A program made the translations under genes and the position numbers. The notes below the pieces were generated by a model. The model saw only the letters and a list, made by a program, of their open reading frames with translations, was not told where the DNA came from and ran no database searches. Positions 54,060 to 63,943 of a stretch of 64,000 nucleotides of DNA are shown piece after piece (the first letter of the stretch is position 1; each line of letters starts with the position of its first letter). The DNA is from Homarus americanus (Eukaryota; Arthropoda; Malacostraca; Decapoda; Nephropidae), in NCBI RefSeq assembly GCF_018991925.1, contig NW_024744477.1, positions 244,501-308,500 on the forward strand, given 5' to 3'.

Positions 54060-54755
54060 AGGTACAGTCACTCAAACAACTATCTGTCTACAGTACAGTC
54101 ACTCAACGAACTCCTCTCCTCAGTATCAGTCACTCAACAAACTCCTCTCCTCAGTATCAGTCACTCAAACAACTATCTGTCTACAGTACAGTCACTCAAC
54201 AAACTCCTCTCCTCAGTATCAGTCACTCAAACAACTATCTGTCTACAGTACAGTCACTCAACAAACTCCTCTCCTCAGTATCAGTCACTCAAACAACTAT
54301 CTGTCTACAGTACAGTCACTCAACAAACTCCTCTCCTCAGTACAGTCCACTCAAACAACTATCTGTCTACAGTACAGTCACTCAACAACTCTCTCAGCAT
54401 CAGTCACTCAAGAGTACAGTCACTCAAACAACTATCTGTCTACAGTACAGTCACTCAAACAACTATCTGTCTACAGTACAGTCACTCAAGCAACTATCTG
54501 TCTACAGTACAGTCACTCAAACAACGCTATCTGTCTACAGTACAGTCACTCAAACAACTATCTGTCTACAGTACAGTCCACTCAAACAACTATCTGTCTA
54601 CGAGTATCAGTCACTCAAACAACTATCTGTCTACAGTACAGTCACTCAACAAACTCCTCTCCTCAGTATCAGTCACTCAAACAACTATCTGTCTACAGTA
54701 CAGTCACTCAACAAACTCCTCTCCTCAGTACAGTCACTCAAACAACTATCTGTAC
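54060..54755. repeat. 31-bp two-variant minisatellite, about 22 copies, each ending acceptor-like
   Basis: Two 31-base unit types alternate: TCACTCAAACAACTATCTGT+CTACAGTACAG and TCACTCAACAAACTCCTCTC+CTCAGTATCAG. Both place a short pyrimidine-rich run before CAG. The array starts about 25 bases after the donor at 54038. No stop falls in the units, giving a 299-codon open frame that is not a gene. Confidence 0.95.
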
Positions 54756-55081
54756 TCGGGGTGATCGATGAATCCCACAATGAACACTACGTCTCCTGTT
54801 GTCTCAGTATGGTTGCCAAAATCCTTCGTCCATTGTGTCATATTTTTTCAACACAATTTTGTATCGATAATTTTTAAGTGACTGTACGATGCTCTTATGT
54901 TGGCGCACATGTACGTTTATTCTGATGTTTGTGTACGTGTTTGGGTGTAGGAATGAGTGTACATGTACGTATATCGCTGTGTACTATGTCAATACTTAGA
55001 ACATAGTGGAAGATGTGTGCAATATTTGACTTGTGATTCCTAAGAGTGTTTTATTATTAGTCATTTTGCCCTAAGGTTAAT
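54756..55081. other. unique sequence
   Basis: Contains duplicated GTACATGTACG-type words. Nothing recognised. Confidence 0.4.
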
Positions 55082-55232
55082 ATTTTCACGTAGTTGCAGA
55101 CATTTTCACGTAATTACAGACATTTTCACGTAATTACAGGCATTTTCACGTAATTTCAGACATTTTCACGTAATTACAGACATTTCACGTAATTACAGAC
55201 ATTTTCACGTAATTAGACATTTTTCACGTAAC
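55082..55232. repeat. 20-bp minisatellite, about 7 copies
   Basis: Unit ATTTTCACGTAATTACAGAC with single-base variation. Confidence 0.95.
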
Positions 55233-55430
55233 ATGCGAGATATTTTCGTAAGAGATAAAGTTAGCTTGGAGTTGGTGAGTTTGTTACAACTGGTGATAAA
55301 TGCCTCAGCCTTGGAGGGTAAATGGCTGGCTGGGCCTTTTAATAAGAACTCTTGTGATTTAATAGATGGTTAATATCTCTTATAAAGGTGGCGAGAGAGT
55401 GGATGGGGATGAGCCCTTGTTGTTCGTCTT

Positions 55431-55433
<3 letters not shown>

Positions 55434-55487
<54 letters not shown>

Positions 55488-55533
55488 TTCAATACCCATC
55501 TTCCACCTCTCTCTCTCTCTCTCTCTCTCTCTC
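55434..55533. repeat. (TG)n and (CT)n microsatellites
   Basis: TG at 55434-55485, CT at 55507-55533. Confidence 0.95.
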
Positions 55534-55542
55534 GGTCAAGAG

Positions 55543-55628
55543 GTCGCCACCAATGAACTAATGAGGAGGCATCATCTTGAGTTTAATGACCTCCGCCACT
55601 CCTGGCCTCTCTACCTCCTCTTAGCCAG
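55543..55628 (+). CDS. weak candidate exon
   Basis: Follows a CT tract and GTCAAGAG, ends at GCCAG|GTGTGT. One open frame, VATNELMRRHHLEFNDLRHS and nine further codons, with coding-like composition. Its exit phase (2) does not fit 60607, and the donor is weak, so it may be chance or belong to another transcript. Confidence 0.15.
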
Positions 55629-55827
55629 GTGTGTGAAAGGTGGTAGGTGTAGAGGGTTTCAGGTATGTGAGGAAAGGCAGGTGTAGAAGGTGTTTATAAG
55701 AGATTCAGGTATGGAAGACAGGTTTGTGATATAGAAGCTTTAGAGAGACCGTTCTAGTCAGCTTTAAAGACAGACGAATCCGTAAGCTTAAACTGTTCTA
55801 GCTGGCGGGTAATGACAGAAATGGTTG

Positions 55828-55830
<3 letters not shown>

Positions 55831-55871
<41 letters not shown>

Positions 55872-55894
55872 ATGTGTGTGTGTGTGTGTGTGTG

Positions 55895-55936
<42 letters not shown>
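55831..55936. repeat. compound (TG)n microsatellite
   Basis: Three TG blocks split by CATG and TTG. Confidence 0.96.
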
Positions 55937-55938
<2 letters not shown>

Positions 55939-56232
55939 TGTGCCTCGTTCTCGGATAGTGATGATGAGGGAGGGTGCGTGTATCCAAGTTAACAAAGGAG
56001 GAGGAAGAATGGTCGTTTATATTCCTGATGGAGTTTGAATGAGTCGTTCACATCTAAAGAACACAGTGTGAACGAGAGGGGTGAGGGAGGAGGGAGGAGG
56101 TGGGGAGGAAGAGGGGAGGAGGAGAGGTGAGGGAGCGACACTTGACCCACATTTTCCTAATAATAATAACTAGACAGGGCCGTCATGTGTGAAATTGATA
56201 TCATTGTGTAAACAGTGTTACCATGACAACAA

Positions 56233-56348
<116 letters not shown>

Positions 56349-56542
56349 CCCACCTCCCCACTCCCCCACTCCCCACTCCCCTCCCCACTAACCTATATAT
56401 TTCAGCTATAAAGAACATTTTGACCACTAGTTATTTACTCTCGTCCGTCACACTGATGAAGAGAAGAAAAACTAAACAAAACTAAAAACCGGAAAAACGA
56501 AAAAGAAGCGGATGATTGAAGCCCAAACTGAGGGAAGCTTTT

Positions 56543-56745
56543 CGTGTGTGTGTGTGTGTGTGTGTACGTATGTTTGTGTATGTGTGTGTGTATGTACGTA
56601 TGTGTGTTTGCGTGTGTGTTTGTGTATATGTGTGTTTGCGTGTGTGTGTTTGTGTATATGTGTCACTTGCGTGTATGTGTATATGTACGTCTTTGTTTGC
56701 GTGTGTGTGTGTGTGTGTGTGTATATACGTACGTGTGTGTGTGTG
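56543..56745. repeat. TG-rich array with TACGTATG and TTTGCG interruptions
   Basis: Units such as GTGTGTTTGCGTGTGTG and TATGTACGTATGTGTG repeat over 200 bases. Confidence 0.93.
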
Positions 56746-56902
56746 TCATTTTGTTATTCATATACAGATAATTTATATTCACAAGAGGTCGCCATCATTA
56801 GCGTCATTACCAAGCTTAATTACGTATCAATAGTCATTATGAATAGCCTTTATTAGTGACCTTAATTGAGGATTTAGTCAAGTATTTGTCCCTTATTAAA
56901 GC

Positions 56903-56980
56903 TGTCCCTTGAGTGGTGTAACAGCTGGCACTTGAGGGATAGCTTCTAGTTGTGAACCTTGAGTGGTGTAACAGCTGCCG
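56903..56980. repeat. 50-bp tandem duplication
   Basis: CCTTGAGTGGTGTAACAGCT recurs at about 56907 and 56957. Confidence 0.88.
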
Positions 56981-57219
56981 GGGTAGATTTTCACCTCACG
57001 GTACCCCCTCCCCCCCCACCAATGTATCCTCCCCACTCCCCCTAACACCCCCTCCTCACCTATATTTCCCAGGTTAAATATGTCGCCAAATTGTTTACCT
57101 GGCCGTTCTCTTATGTGTTTGCAGGATGGAATATGATTCAATTAAGTTATTTTTGACTGGGTCGTAGGTCACGTTTGGCTTCCACCGTGTAGTGTAGCCT
57201 GGGGGTATGAGAGGACCCT

Positions 57220-57405
<186 letters not shown>

Positions 57406-57499
57406 CTTCCTCTCTCCCACACTTCTAGATGAAAAATAAGGGAACAGAGAGAGAAGAAGAAGAAAGATCATGTGGTAAATATAGTAGTGGTCGTCTTTA

Positions 57500-58020
57500 A
57501 GCCCCCTCCCTCCCCTCCCCTCCCCGTCCCCTCCCCCTCCCCCCTCCCTCCCCCGTCCCCCTCCCCTCCCCTCCCAGATGCTGTAGGTTGTGTGCTGTCT
57601 CAAGTTTGTGAATGAGAGATTGATTCTTCGTCTTTTTACTGCGGCTTACCTGAGGGTGATGAAGGGGGGAGGAGAGGGAGGGAAGGGAAGAGTGAGGGAA
57701 GGGAGAAGAAGTGAGAGAAGGGAAAGAAGGTGAGGAGGAAGGGAAGGGTGAGGAGGAGGGGGAAGAGGGGTGAGGAGGAGGGGGAAGAGGGGTGAGGAGG
57801 AGGGGGAAGAGGGGTGAGGAGGAGGGGGAAGAGAGATCTGGAGGAGAGGAGGAGGAAGGTCTTCTACTCATTTCCTTCCTTCCCATCCTCTTCTGGAGGA
57901 GAGGAGGAGGAAGGTCTTCTACTCATTTCCTTCCTTCCCATCCTCTTCCCTCCTTCCCATTCTTTCCCCCCTCACCTCTCCCTTTCTCTCCCTCCCTCCC
58001 TCCCTTCCCCTTTCCACACT
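57500..58020. repeat. C-rich tract, purine tract and a 55-bp tandem duplication
   Basis: CCCCTCCCC-rich at 57500-57590; GAGGAGGGGGAAGAGGGGTG units at 57655-57840; a 55-base unit containing AAGGTCTTCTACTCATTTCC at 57856 and 57911; then pyrimidine-rich to 58020. The purine and pyrimidine halves of the 55-base unit are partly self-complementary. Confidence 0.92.
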
Positions 58021-58120
58021 CCTGAATTAGTGACCTTTTATACACAACAAACCCTCACCCTCCCCATCCGTACACGATTGATGTGTGTGTGTACGTGTGT
58101 GTGTGTGCGTGTGTGTACGT

Positions 58121-58121
<1 letters not shown>

Positions 58122-58152
<31 letters not shown>

Positions 58153-58233
58153 TAACGGTTTATTGAAAGAGCTTGGCAGCCAGAAGGCTGAAAATATACA
58201 GTTACATATTTGGGGAATGGGTTACGAATTACA
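58122..58233 (-). mobile_element. inverted copy of the LINE-like 3' tail, shared part
   Basis: Reads (AAT)n, TTAACGGTTTATTGAAAGAG, CAGAAGGCTGAAAATATA and GGGTTACGAATTACA: the reverse complement of 34436-34509, with one about 19-base insertion (58199-58218). On the minus strand it has AATAAA then the ATT tail. It probably extends to about 58320, where homology to the truncated copy cannot be tested. Confidence 0.6.
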
Positions 58234-58411
58234 AATAATATACAAGTGACATAAGTGACACAAATAAGACATATAGTAACTTAGATGGGGATCAGCTCAA
58301 ACTACAGTTCATTTCAACATAGTGACAGTGTAGGGAGCAGTGTTTACTGGGAGTGAATACACTGATTTATTACATGTTACGTGTGTGTGTGTGTGGGCAG
58401 TTTTACGAAAT

Positions 58412-58580
58412 CCCTCACCCACCTCTCAGTCCCTCACCTACCTCTCAGTCCCTCACCTACCTCTCAGTCCCTCACCTCCCTCTCAGTCCCTCACCTACCT
58501 CTCAGTCCCTCACCTACCTCTCAGTCCCTCACCTACCTCTCAGTCCCTCACCTACCTCTCAGTCCCTCACCTACCTCTCA
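58412..58580. repeat. 19-bp minisatellite CAGTCCCTCACCTACCTCT
   Basis: Nine near-identical copies. Confidence 0.97.
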
Positions 58581-58719
58581 TAAAGTCTCTTAAGTTAAGG
58601 GTAAGATAAAGGGAGAATTTGTTCTTCGTATTTTCAGGGGATTTTAGGGTCGGCTAAGGGGTTTTGGACCTATATTAAGGGGGTTTGTGTGTTGCTTAAG
58701 GGATTTTAAGGGAGGATAA

Positions 58720-58820
58720 GGTGAAATAAGCTGGGGTGTCTAAGCTTCACGTAAATTAAGCTGGGGTGTGTAAACTTCAGGTGAAATAAGCTGGGGTGTC
58801 TAAACTTCAGGTGAAATCAG
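58720..58820. repeat. 31-bp minisatellite, 3 copies
   Basis: GTGAAATAAGCTGGGGTGTC plus TAAACTTCAG, three copies. Confidence 0.93.
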
Positions 58821-58824
58821 CTCC

Positions 58825-59154
58825 TTTCCTCTTTCTTCTCTTATTACTTCCCCTCATTTGAACTCCTCACGTCCCCTCAATTCCCCTCATTTCCTCTTCT
58901 GATCTTTCGTCAATTAGTTTCTTCCCCCTTTTTTATCATTTCCCCTCTTCTTACCTTTCATTCTTCCCCTCATTTAGTGTCATTTTTCTCCTCTCTCACC
59001 TTCCATCACTTTCCTTCATTTCCCTCTCTTTCCTTTTCTCAGTTCCCCTCAATTAGTCGCTTGTCAGGTCCTTCCATTTCCCCTCTTCTCTTCCCACTTC
59101 ATTCGGTTCCTCTCCCCTCTGATATCTTTCCCTCCCCCTCTTCTATCCCAGTCG

Positions 59155-59213
<59 letters not shown>
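58825..59213. repeat. pyrimidine-rich tract ending in (CT)n
   Basis: CCCCTCATTT-type words, then CT at 59156-59213. Confidence 0.9.
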
Positions 59214-59217
<4 letters not shown>

Positions 59218-59476
59218 CTCCCCTCACTCCCTCTTTTAACATGGATTCCCTCATTCTCCCCTTTTTATTTTTCTCCACTGGCTTCTCTCTTCTCTCCCCT
59301 CTCAAACTTCTCCCCTCCCTCTCTCTCTCCTCTCCTCCCCCCCTCCCCTCCCCCTCCCCTCCTCCCCACACCCATCAGCATCACCAGCCATATTTGAAGG
59401 TGTCGTTGTTCCCTCAACTTGGTTTTGGCATCGTTGTAAAGGGTTTGGCGATATTTTTGTGTTGGAGAGACGGCGG

Positions 59477-59479
<3 letters not shown>

Positions 59480-59549
<70 letters not shown>
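59480..59549. repeat. (TG)n microsatellite
   Basis: 70 bases of TG. A C/T-rich patch precedes it (59214-59365). Confidence 0.97.
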
Positions 59550-59551
<2 letters not shown>

Positions 59552-59674
59552 CTCCGTCCCTATAATATTCCCAACTTTCTGCAGCTAATAGTATCGCTCT
59601 GATGGGAATACTGGAATACTTTGGAATCTGATTGGGAATTTAGGAATATTGTGATATTTTAAGGGAGAATATGT

Positions 59675-59677
<3 letters not shown>

Positions 59678-59719
<42 letters not shown>
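59678..59719. repeat. (CT)n microsatellite
   Basis: 42 bases of CT. The following 59720-59985 is unique. Confidence 0.97.
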
Positions 59720-59722
<3 letters not shown>

Positions 59723-59985
59723 ATATGTGTGTTCTTTTTTCTCACAAAGTTCAGAGTTTATTTTTTTCCAGGGAACATTCTTTAAAATTCTTCTTAACAA
59801 TTTGGCAACATTGTTTAAAGTTACTCACGAAAAACTACTGAATTACTGTGCTGTATGAAGCGTCTGGAGGTACTGAACAAGGTGATTTGGTAGTTGTGTT
59901 TTGTGTGTGAAGGAGAGAGAGAGAGGGGGAGGGGGCAGACACTTGAAATCAGAGGTGTTTTATGTTTCCTGGAAGATGGTGGATA

Positions 59986-60020
59986 TAACCTAACCTAACC
60001 TAACCTAACCTAACCTAACC
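59986..60020. repeat. interstitial telomeric repeat, (TAACC)7
   Basis: Seven perfect tandem TAACC pentamers. (TTAGG)n on the opposite strand is the canonical arthropod telomere sequence. Confidence 0.9.
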
Positions 60021-60253
60021 TATCCCCTACAGGTAAAATTAAGGTGTTTTAATAATCAACTAAAATAAAATTATCTATGTGGTTTTTTTTTGGGGGGGGG
60101 GGGACTTAAAATAATCCAAAAATATAAAAAATTATCCTAAAAAATATTAAATATTCTTGCCTCTAAAAAATATTCCAGCGGCAACAAATGAAATTCAATA
60201 CACAGATGTTTTATGCAGATGTTTGGTACACACCTGCATGACGCGACACCAGG

Positions 60254-60497
<244 letters not shown>

Positions 60498-60606
60498 GTC
60501 TTCCATGTATGTGTGTCGATTTTCCTGTATATGTATGTGAGAGAGCAATAACAAATTAACCTAAACTACACCACTTAACCTAACCTAACCCTACATCACT
60601 TACCAG

Positions 60607-60777
60607 GTGGAGGATGCCATAGACGTGTACTTCAAGAGGTTGTGTGGCGGGGAGGAGGTGATGAGGGCACACCTACGAGAGCCCAGCTGGCGCCAGACGA
60701 CCACCCCCAGGATCAACAGGTCCCGGCCCGTCATACCTCCCCTACTGGAGCTACACCTTATACAACTAGGCAACAAG
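60607..60777 (+). CDS. internal coding exon, 57 codons, phase 0 to 0
   Basis: Begins after CACTTACCAG (60606) and ends at AACAAG|GTCAGG (60777/60778). The frame opens VEDAIDVYFKRLCGGEEVMR, runs through an Arg/Pro-rich middle (TTTPRINRSRPVIPP) and closes LLELHLIQLGNK. The composition is GC-rich and non-repetitive, and codon choice looks genuine. Joining to 62594 in phase 0 stays open, while the other two frames of that exon contain stops, which supports this donor despite its weak C at +3. The N-terminal part looks like an amphipathic helix. Family not recognised. Its last 21 bases and donor are tandemly repeated downstream. Confidence 0.6.
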
Positions 60778-61200
60778 GTCAGGTGCTCCTTATATAACTA
60801 GGGTACAAGGTCAGGTGCTCCTTATTTAACTAGGGTACAAGGTCAGGGTTATCCTTATATCATTATATTACTTGGGTATAAGGTCAGGTGCTCCTTATTT
60901 AACTAGGGTACAAGGTCAGGTGCTCCTTATATAACTAGGGTACAAGGTCAGGTGCTCCTTATATAACTAGGGTACAAGGTCAGGTGCTCATTAACTTTAC
61001 AAGGTCAGGTGCTCATATATAGGGGTACAAGGTCAGGTGCTCCTTATTAACTAGGGTACAAGGTCAGGTGCTCCTTATATAACTAGGGTACAAGGTCAGG
61101 TGCTCCTTATTTAACTAGGGTACAAGGTCAGGTGCTCCTTATATAACTAGGGTACAAGGTCAGGTGCTCCTTATATCGCCTTATACTACTAGGGAACAAG
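60756..61200. repeat. 32-bp minisatellite derived from the exon 3' end and its splice donor
   Basis: Unit CCTTATATAACTAGGGTACA plus AGGTCAGGTGCT, about 13 copies at mostly 32-base steps (AAGGTCAGG at 60775, 60807, 60839 and so on). The first member, CCTTATACAACTAGGCAACA plus AG|GTCAGGTG, is the coding end of 60607-60777 and its 5' splice site. Internal copies carry a stop (TAA) in the exon frame. Confidence 0.93.
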
Positions 61201-61204
61201 GTCC

Positions 61205-61310
61205 AAGTAGGAGAGAGGAAAGCGAGAAAGAAGGGGGTGGGAGAGGAGAAGAAAGGGGAGGAGAGAGGGGAGAAGAGAAGATGAGAGAAGGAGGAGGGAG
61301 AGGGGGAGCT
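61205..61310. repeat. purine-rich tract
   Basis: GAGAGGAGAAG words with almost no pyrimidines. Confidence 0.85.
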
Positions 61311-62280
61311 TATAGTTGAGGTACAGATAATTTATTTTTTAAGAGACGAGATAAAATTTAATAAATGATATCCGTCGTTATAAGATTGTGTTCGGTTTAA
61401 CTTTTGGTAGATTTGGGGTTTAATTTTTGGTTGATTTTTTGTTTAATTTTTGGTTTAATTTTTGTTTGATTTTTGGTTTAATTAACGACGCGAGGTTGTC
61501 ATGAGAGTCAGGACTGGGAAGGTAAACACAGACTGGATCAATTAGCTGCTCAGTGTGGGATGCCTGACGTAACTAAATAAAATAAAATAAAAACATACGA
61601 GTACTGTATTTATAAATGAGATAAGTTTTTTTAAATAATTCTAGTTATTATAAGTGATTTTATTAATTTTTTTCCATATGCTTTACTGTTATTGAACGAT
61701 ATATAATTATATAAAAAAAATATTGTACTTATGTCTTTGTAACTTTGTGTTATTTTTGCCCTTATTTTGTTATTTTGGTTATTATTTAGTTTTTTTGGTT
61801 ATTATTTTGTTATTTTGGTTATTATTTTGTTATTTTTTCCTAATTTTTGTATTTTTTTGTAAACTTGGGCAGAATTTTGTGTCCAGGAGGAAATTCTCAG
61901 GTGAAGTTAACTCTGGTGGAATTTGTGTGTGAATAAGGTGGTGGAGGTGGCAAGACTCACTCACCTGGAAGAGCTTTAGCGCCAGGGAGGAGGGAGATCA
62001 GATTACCTGTATCTTATCGAGTCTCACCTGGGGATTTGGGGGGGGGGGATTCTTAAACACTCTTACGATAAATTATTTCCTCAACTGATGGGTGAAGATT
62101 AGAAAGTGGTTTACTAAGTTACCTGTTATATATGGTATACGAATGTCTGTCTGTTTGTCTGTTTGTAATGTAGGAGGAAGGATTAGGATATATATATATA
62201 ATAGACAGGTAAGAGGGATGGATCATTTACCTGTATATCAAGATGACAAGCGTCTTCCTTCCGGGTGTTGAGATATTGAT
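61311..62280. other. intronic-type AT-rich sequence with T-rich repeats
   Basis: TTTAATTTTTGGTTGATTTT words at 61400-61485 and TTATTTTGGTTATTATTTTG at 61755-61840. A G-run lies at about 62038-62049. No exon seen. Confidence 0.6.
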
Positions 62281-62284
62281 GGTG

Positions 62285-62477
62285 AAGGAAGGAGGGGGGG
62301 GGTTGGAGGAAGGAGAGGGTACTGGAGGTGGGAGGAAGGGCAGGTAGGGAGTGGAGGGAAGGAAGGGGGAGGATGGGTGGGGGTGGGAGGAAGGGAGAGA
62401 GGGTGAGGGAGGAGAGGTGTAGAAGACAGGGTGTTTCTCTCTCTCTCTCTCTCATTCATTCATTCATTCATTCATTG
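62285..62477. repeat. purine tract, short (CT)n and (ATTC)n
   Basis: GGAAGGAGG-rich to 62415, CT at 62436-62452, ATTC at 62453-62476. Confidence 0.92.
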
Positions 62478-62532
62478 GACAGGAGGTGAAGGAAGAGAGG
62501 TGGGGGAGGTATTCACAGCCTAAGTGTTATTA

Positions 62533-62567
62533 TGTAAACAAAGTCACGTGGTTGTGGTGGGCGGGGC
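62533..62567. promoter_or_regulatory. forkhead site, E-box and GC-box cluster
   Basis: TGTAAACAAA (62533-62542), CACGTG (62545-62550) and GGGCGGGGC (about 62560-62568) lie within 36 bases, shortly before the acceptor of the next exon. The forkhead/E-box pair resembles that at 30444-30465. Confidence 0.35.
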
Positions 62568-62593
62568 ATTGACCTCTTTGTTTACTCCTTCAG

Positions 62594-62672
62594 CTGACCA
62601 TCGGTGAGGCGGAGGTGGCCCGGGTACGCTTCCGACGAGCTGCTGCTGCCGCCACACTGGGTCCTTCTTCAG
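62594..62672 (+). CDS. internal coding exon, 26 codons plus 1 base, phase 0 to 1
   Basis: Strong acceptor (GACCTCTTTGTTTACTCCTTCAG ends at 62593) and good donor TCTTCAG|GTAGGT (62672/62673). The single open frame reads LTIGEAEVARVRFRRAAAAA and then TLGPSS plus one base: acidic then basic then Ala-rich, likely helical. GC-rich. It directly extends LIQLGNK of 60607-60777. The other frames contain TGA within the first 15 bases. Family not recognised. Confidence 0.6.
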
Positions 62673-62715
62673 GTAGGTGTTGTCTCTCGTCAGATTCCTC
62701 CAGGCATACACTAGG

Positions 62716-62751
<36 letters not shown>

Positions 62752-62761
62752 CACACACACC
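62716..62761. repeat. (CT)n and (CA)n microsatellites
   Basis: CT at 62716-62735, CA at 62737-62761, 43 bases after the exon donor. Confidence 0.95.
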
Positions 62762-62942
62762 ACAATTTCGACAACATATTAAATCAGAGTTCATCACCTT
62801 ACTTGATGCTCTTTGAAGACGCCTGGTAATTCCCGGCCCAGAATACTTCATCTTGGGGAGGCAGATTGAGGCGTCGACAAGTGACCTGAGATGGTGATGG
62901 TGGTGATGGTTGTAGTGGTGGTAGTGATGATGGTGATGGTGG

Positions 62943-62983
62943 CGACCTGTGGTGTAATGGTCAGCATGCTCGCCTCTCAGTAC
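62943..62983 (+). mobile_element. 5' half of a tRNA-derived SINE
   Basis: CGACCTGTGGTGTAATGGTC followed by AGCATGCTCGCCTCTCAG reads like the D-arm and anticodon arm of a tRNA (box A-like TGGTGTAATGG at 62950-62960; CTCGCC as in Gly/Asp-type anticodon arms). It stops before any box B, so it is truncated. A GGTGATGGTGG patch precedes it. Confidence 0.5.
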
Positions 62984-62997
62984 TTAATACATATATA

Positions 62998-63505
62998 CAA
63001 AATTCGTTCATCCATTCATACATAAGTACATACATAAACAAATTCGTTCATACATATATACATACATCAATAAAGGGATAACATTGAACCCTCGTAAAAA
63101 AATAAAGTTTCATTTTATAACAAACTAAAACACAAGACCCACAAGGTAAAACAAACAAACAGACAAACAAACAAACACAGACAAACAAACACAAAAATAT
63201 ACACGAAGCTGGACTGAAAATAAACTTTGATACAATTCGTTATACAAACACACACATTCAAACACAAATGAACATCCTGGTCTAGTTATAGTATACATAG
63301 ATGATACAATATGTATGTATGTATGAATGAACGAATTTTTGTCTATGTTTGTAGATATGAATGAACGAATTTTTGTATGTATGAATGAAAATTTTAATTA
63401 TGCCTGTATGTATGAATGAACGAATTTTTTATGCATGTATGTATGAATGAACGAATTTTTTATGCATGTATGTATGAATGAACGAATTTTTGTATGTATG
63501 TATGT
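62998..63505. repeat. inverted repeat family: AAATTCGTTCAT copies facing a 30-bp ATGAACGAATTT array
   Basis: Left side: AAATTCGTTCAT at about 62999 and 63040 with ATTCATACATA words. Right side: about five copies of GTATGAATGAACGAATTTTT plus TATGCAT (63320-63505), the reverse complement of the left words. About 270 bases of A-rich unique sequence with (CAAA)n words lie between. Confidence 0.8.
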
Positions 63506-63614
63506 GTATATATGTATGTATGAATGTACAGTATAGTGAGAATAAACTTTTCAATATTGCTTTCTGTCATTAGCCGGTCTCAGACACCTTACAAGCAACC
63601 CTTGTCTCTTACAG

Positions 63615-63760
63615 TACGACTCGACAACTTCCCGCTAATTCTGTCATCTTATTCGTCTCAAATTGATCATAGTCTTGTAATTCCATCTCAATGTCCACCA
63701 ATTATTTCAAACCTCAGTGGAAAATTTGCTCAGTTAATTGGGTGTTTCGTCTCGCTCTGA
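63615..63760 (+). CDS. candidate terminal coding exon to TGA
   Basis: Acceptor CCCTTGTCTCTTACAG ends at 63614. Entered in phase 1 from 62672 the frame reads V-RLDNFPLILSSYSS and continues to TGA at 63758-63760 (48 codons). The splice site is good and the phase fits, but codon use is AT-rich and unlike the upstream exons, and no AATAAA lies before the window end, so the true next exon may lie outside. Confidence 0.3.
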
Positions 63761-63867
63761 ATGTTGTCTTAGTAATTAATGGTGTTTTGTAGGTCAGTTA
63801 TTTAAAAAAAAAGTGGGGGCCAAGTTCCATAATTCGTTCACCAATGTTAGCAAACCTTAAATATTCG

Positions 63868-63880
63868 TTCAATATTATTA

Positions 63881-63942
<62 letters not shown>
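63868..63942. repeat. (TTA)n microsatellite
   Basis: TTA with one TTG interruption. The preceding ATTCGTTCA words belong to the inverted family to the left. Confidence 0.97.

Positions 63943-63943
<1 letters not shown>

Noticed and set aside
53978..54877. 299-codon open frame
   Set aside because: Only its first 20 codons are exon-like; after the donor at 54038 it reads through a 31-bp minisatellite that happens to lack stops.
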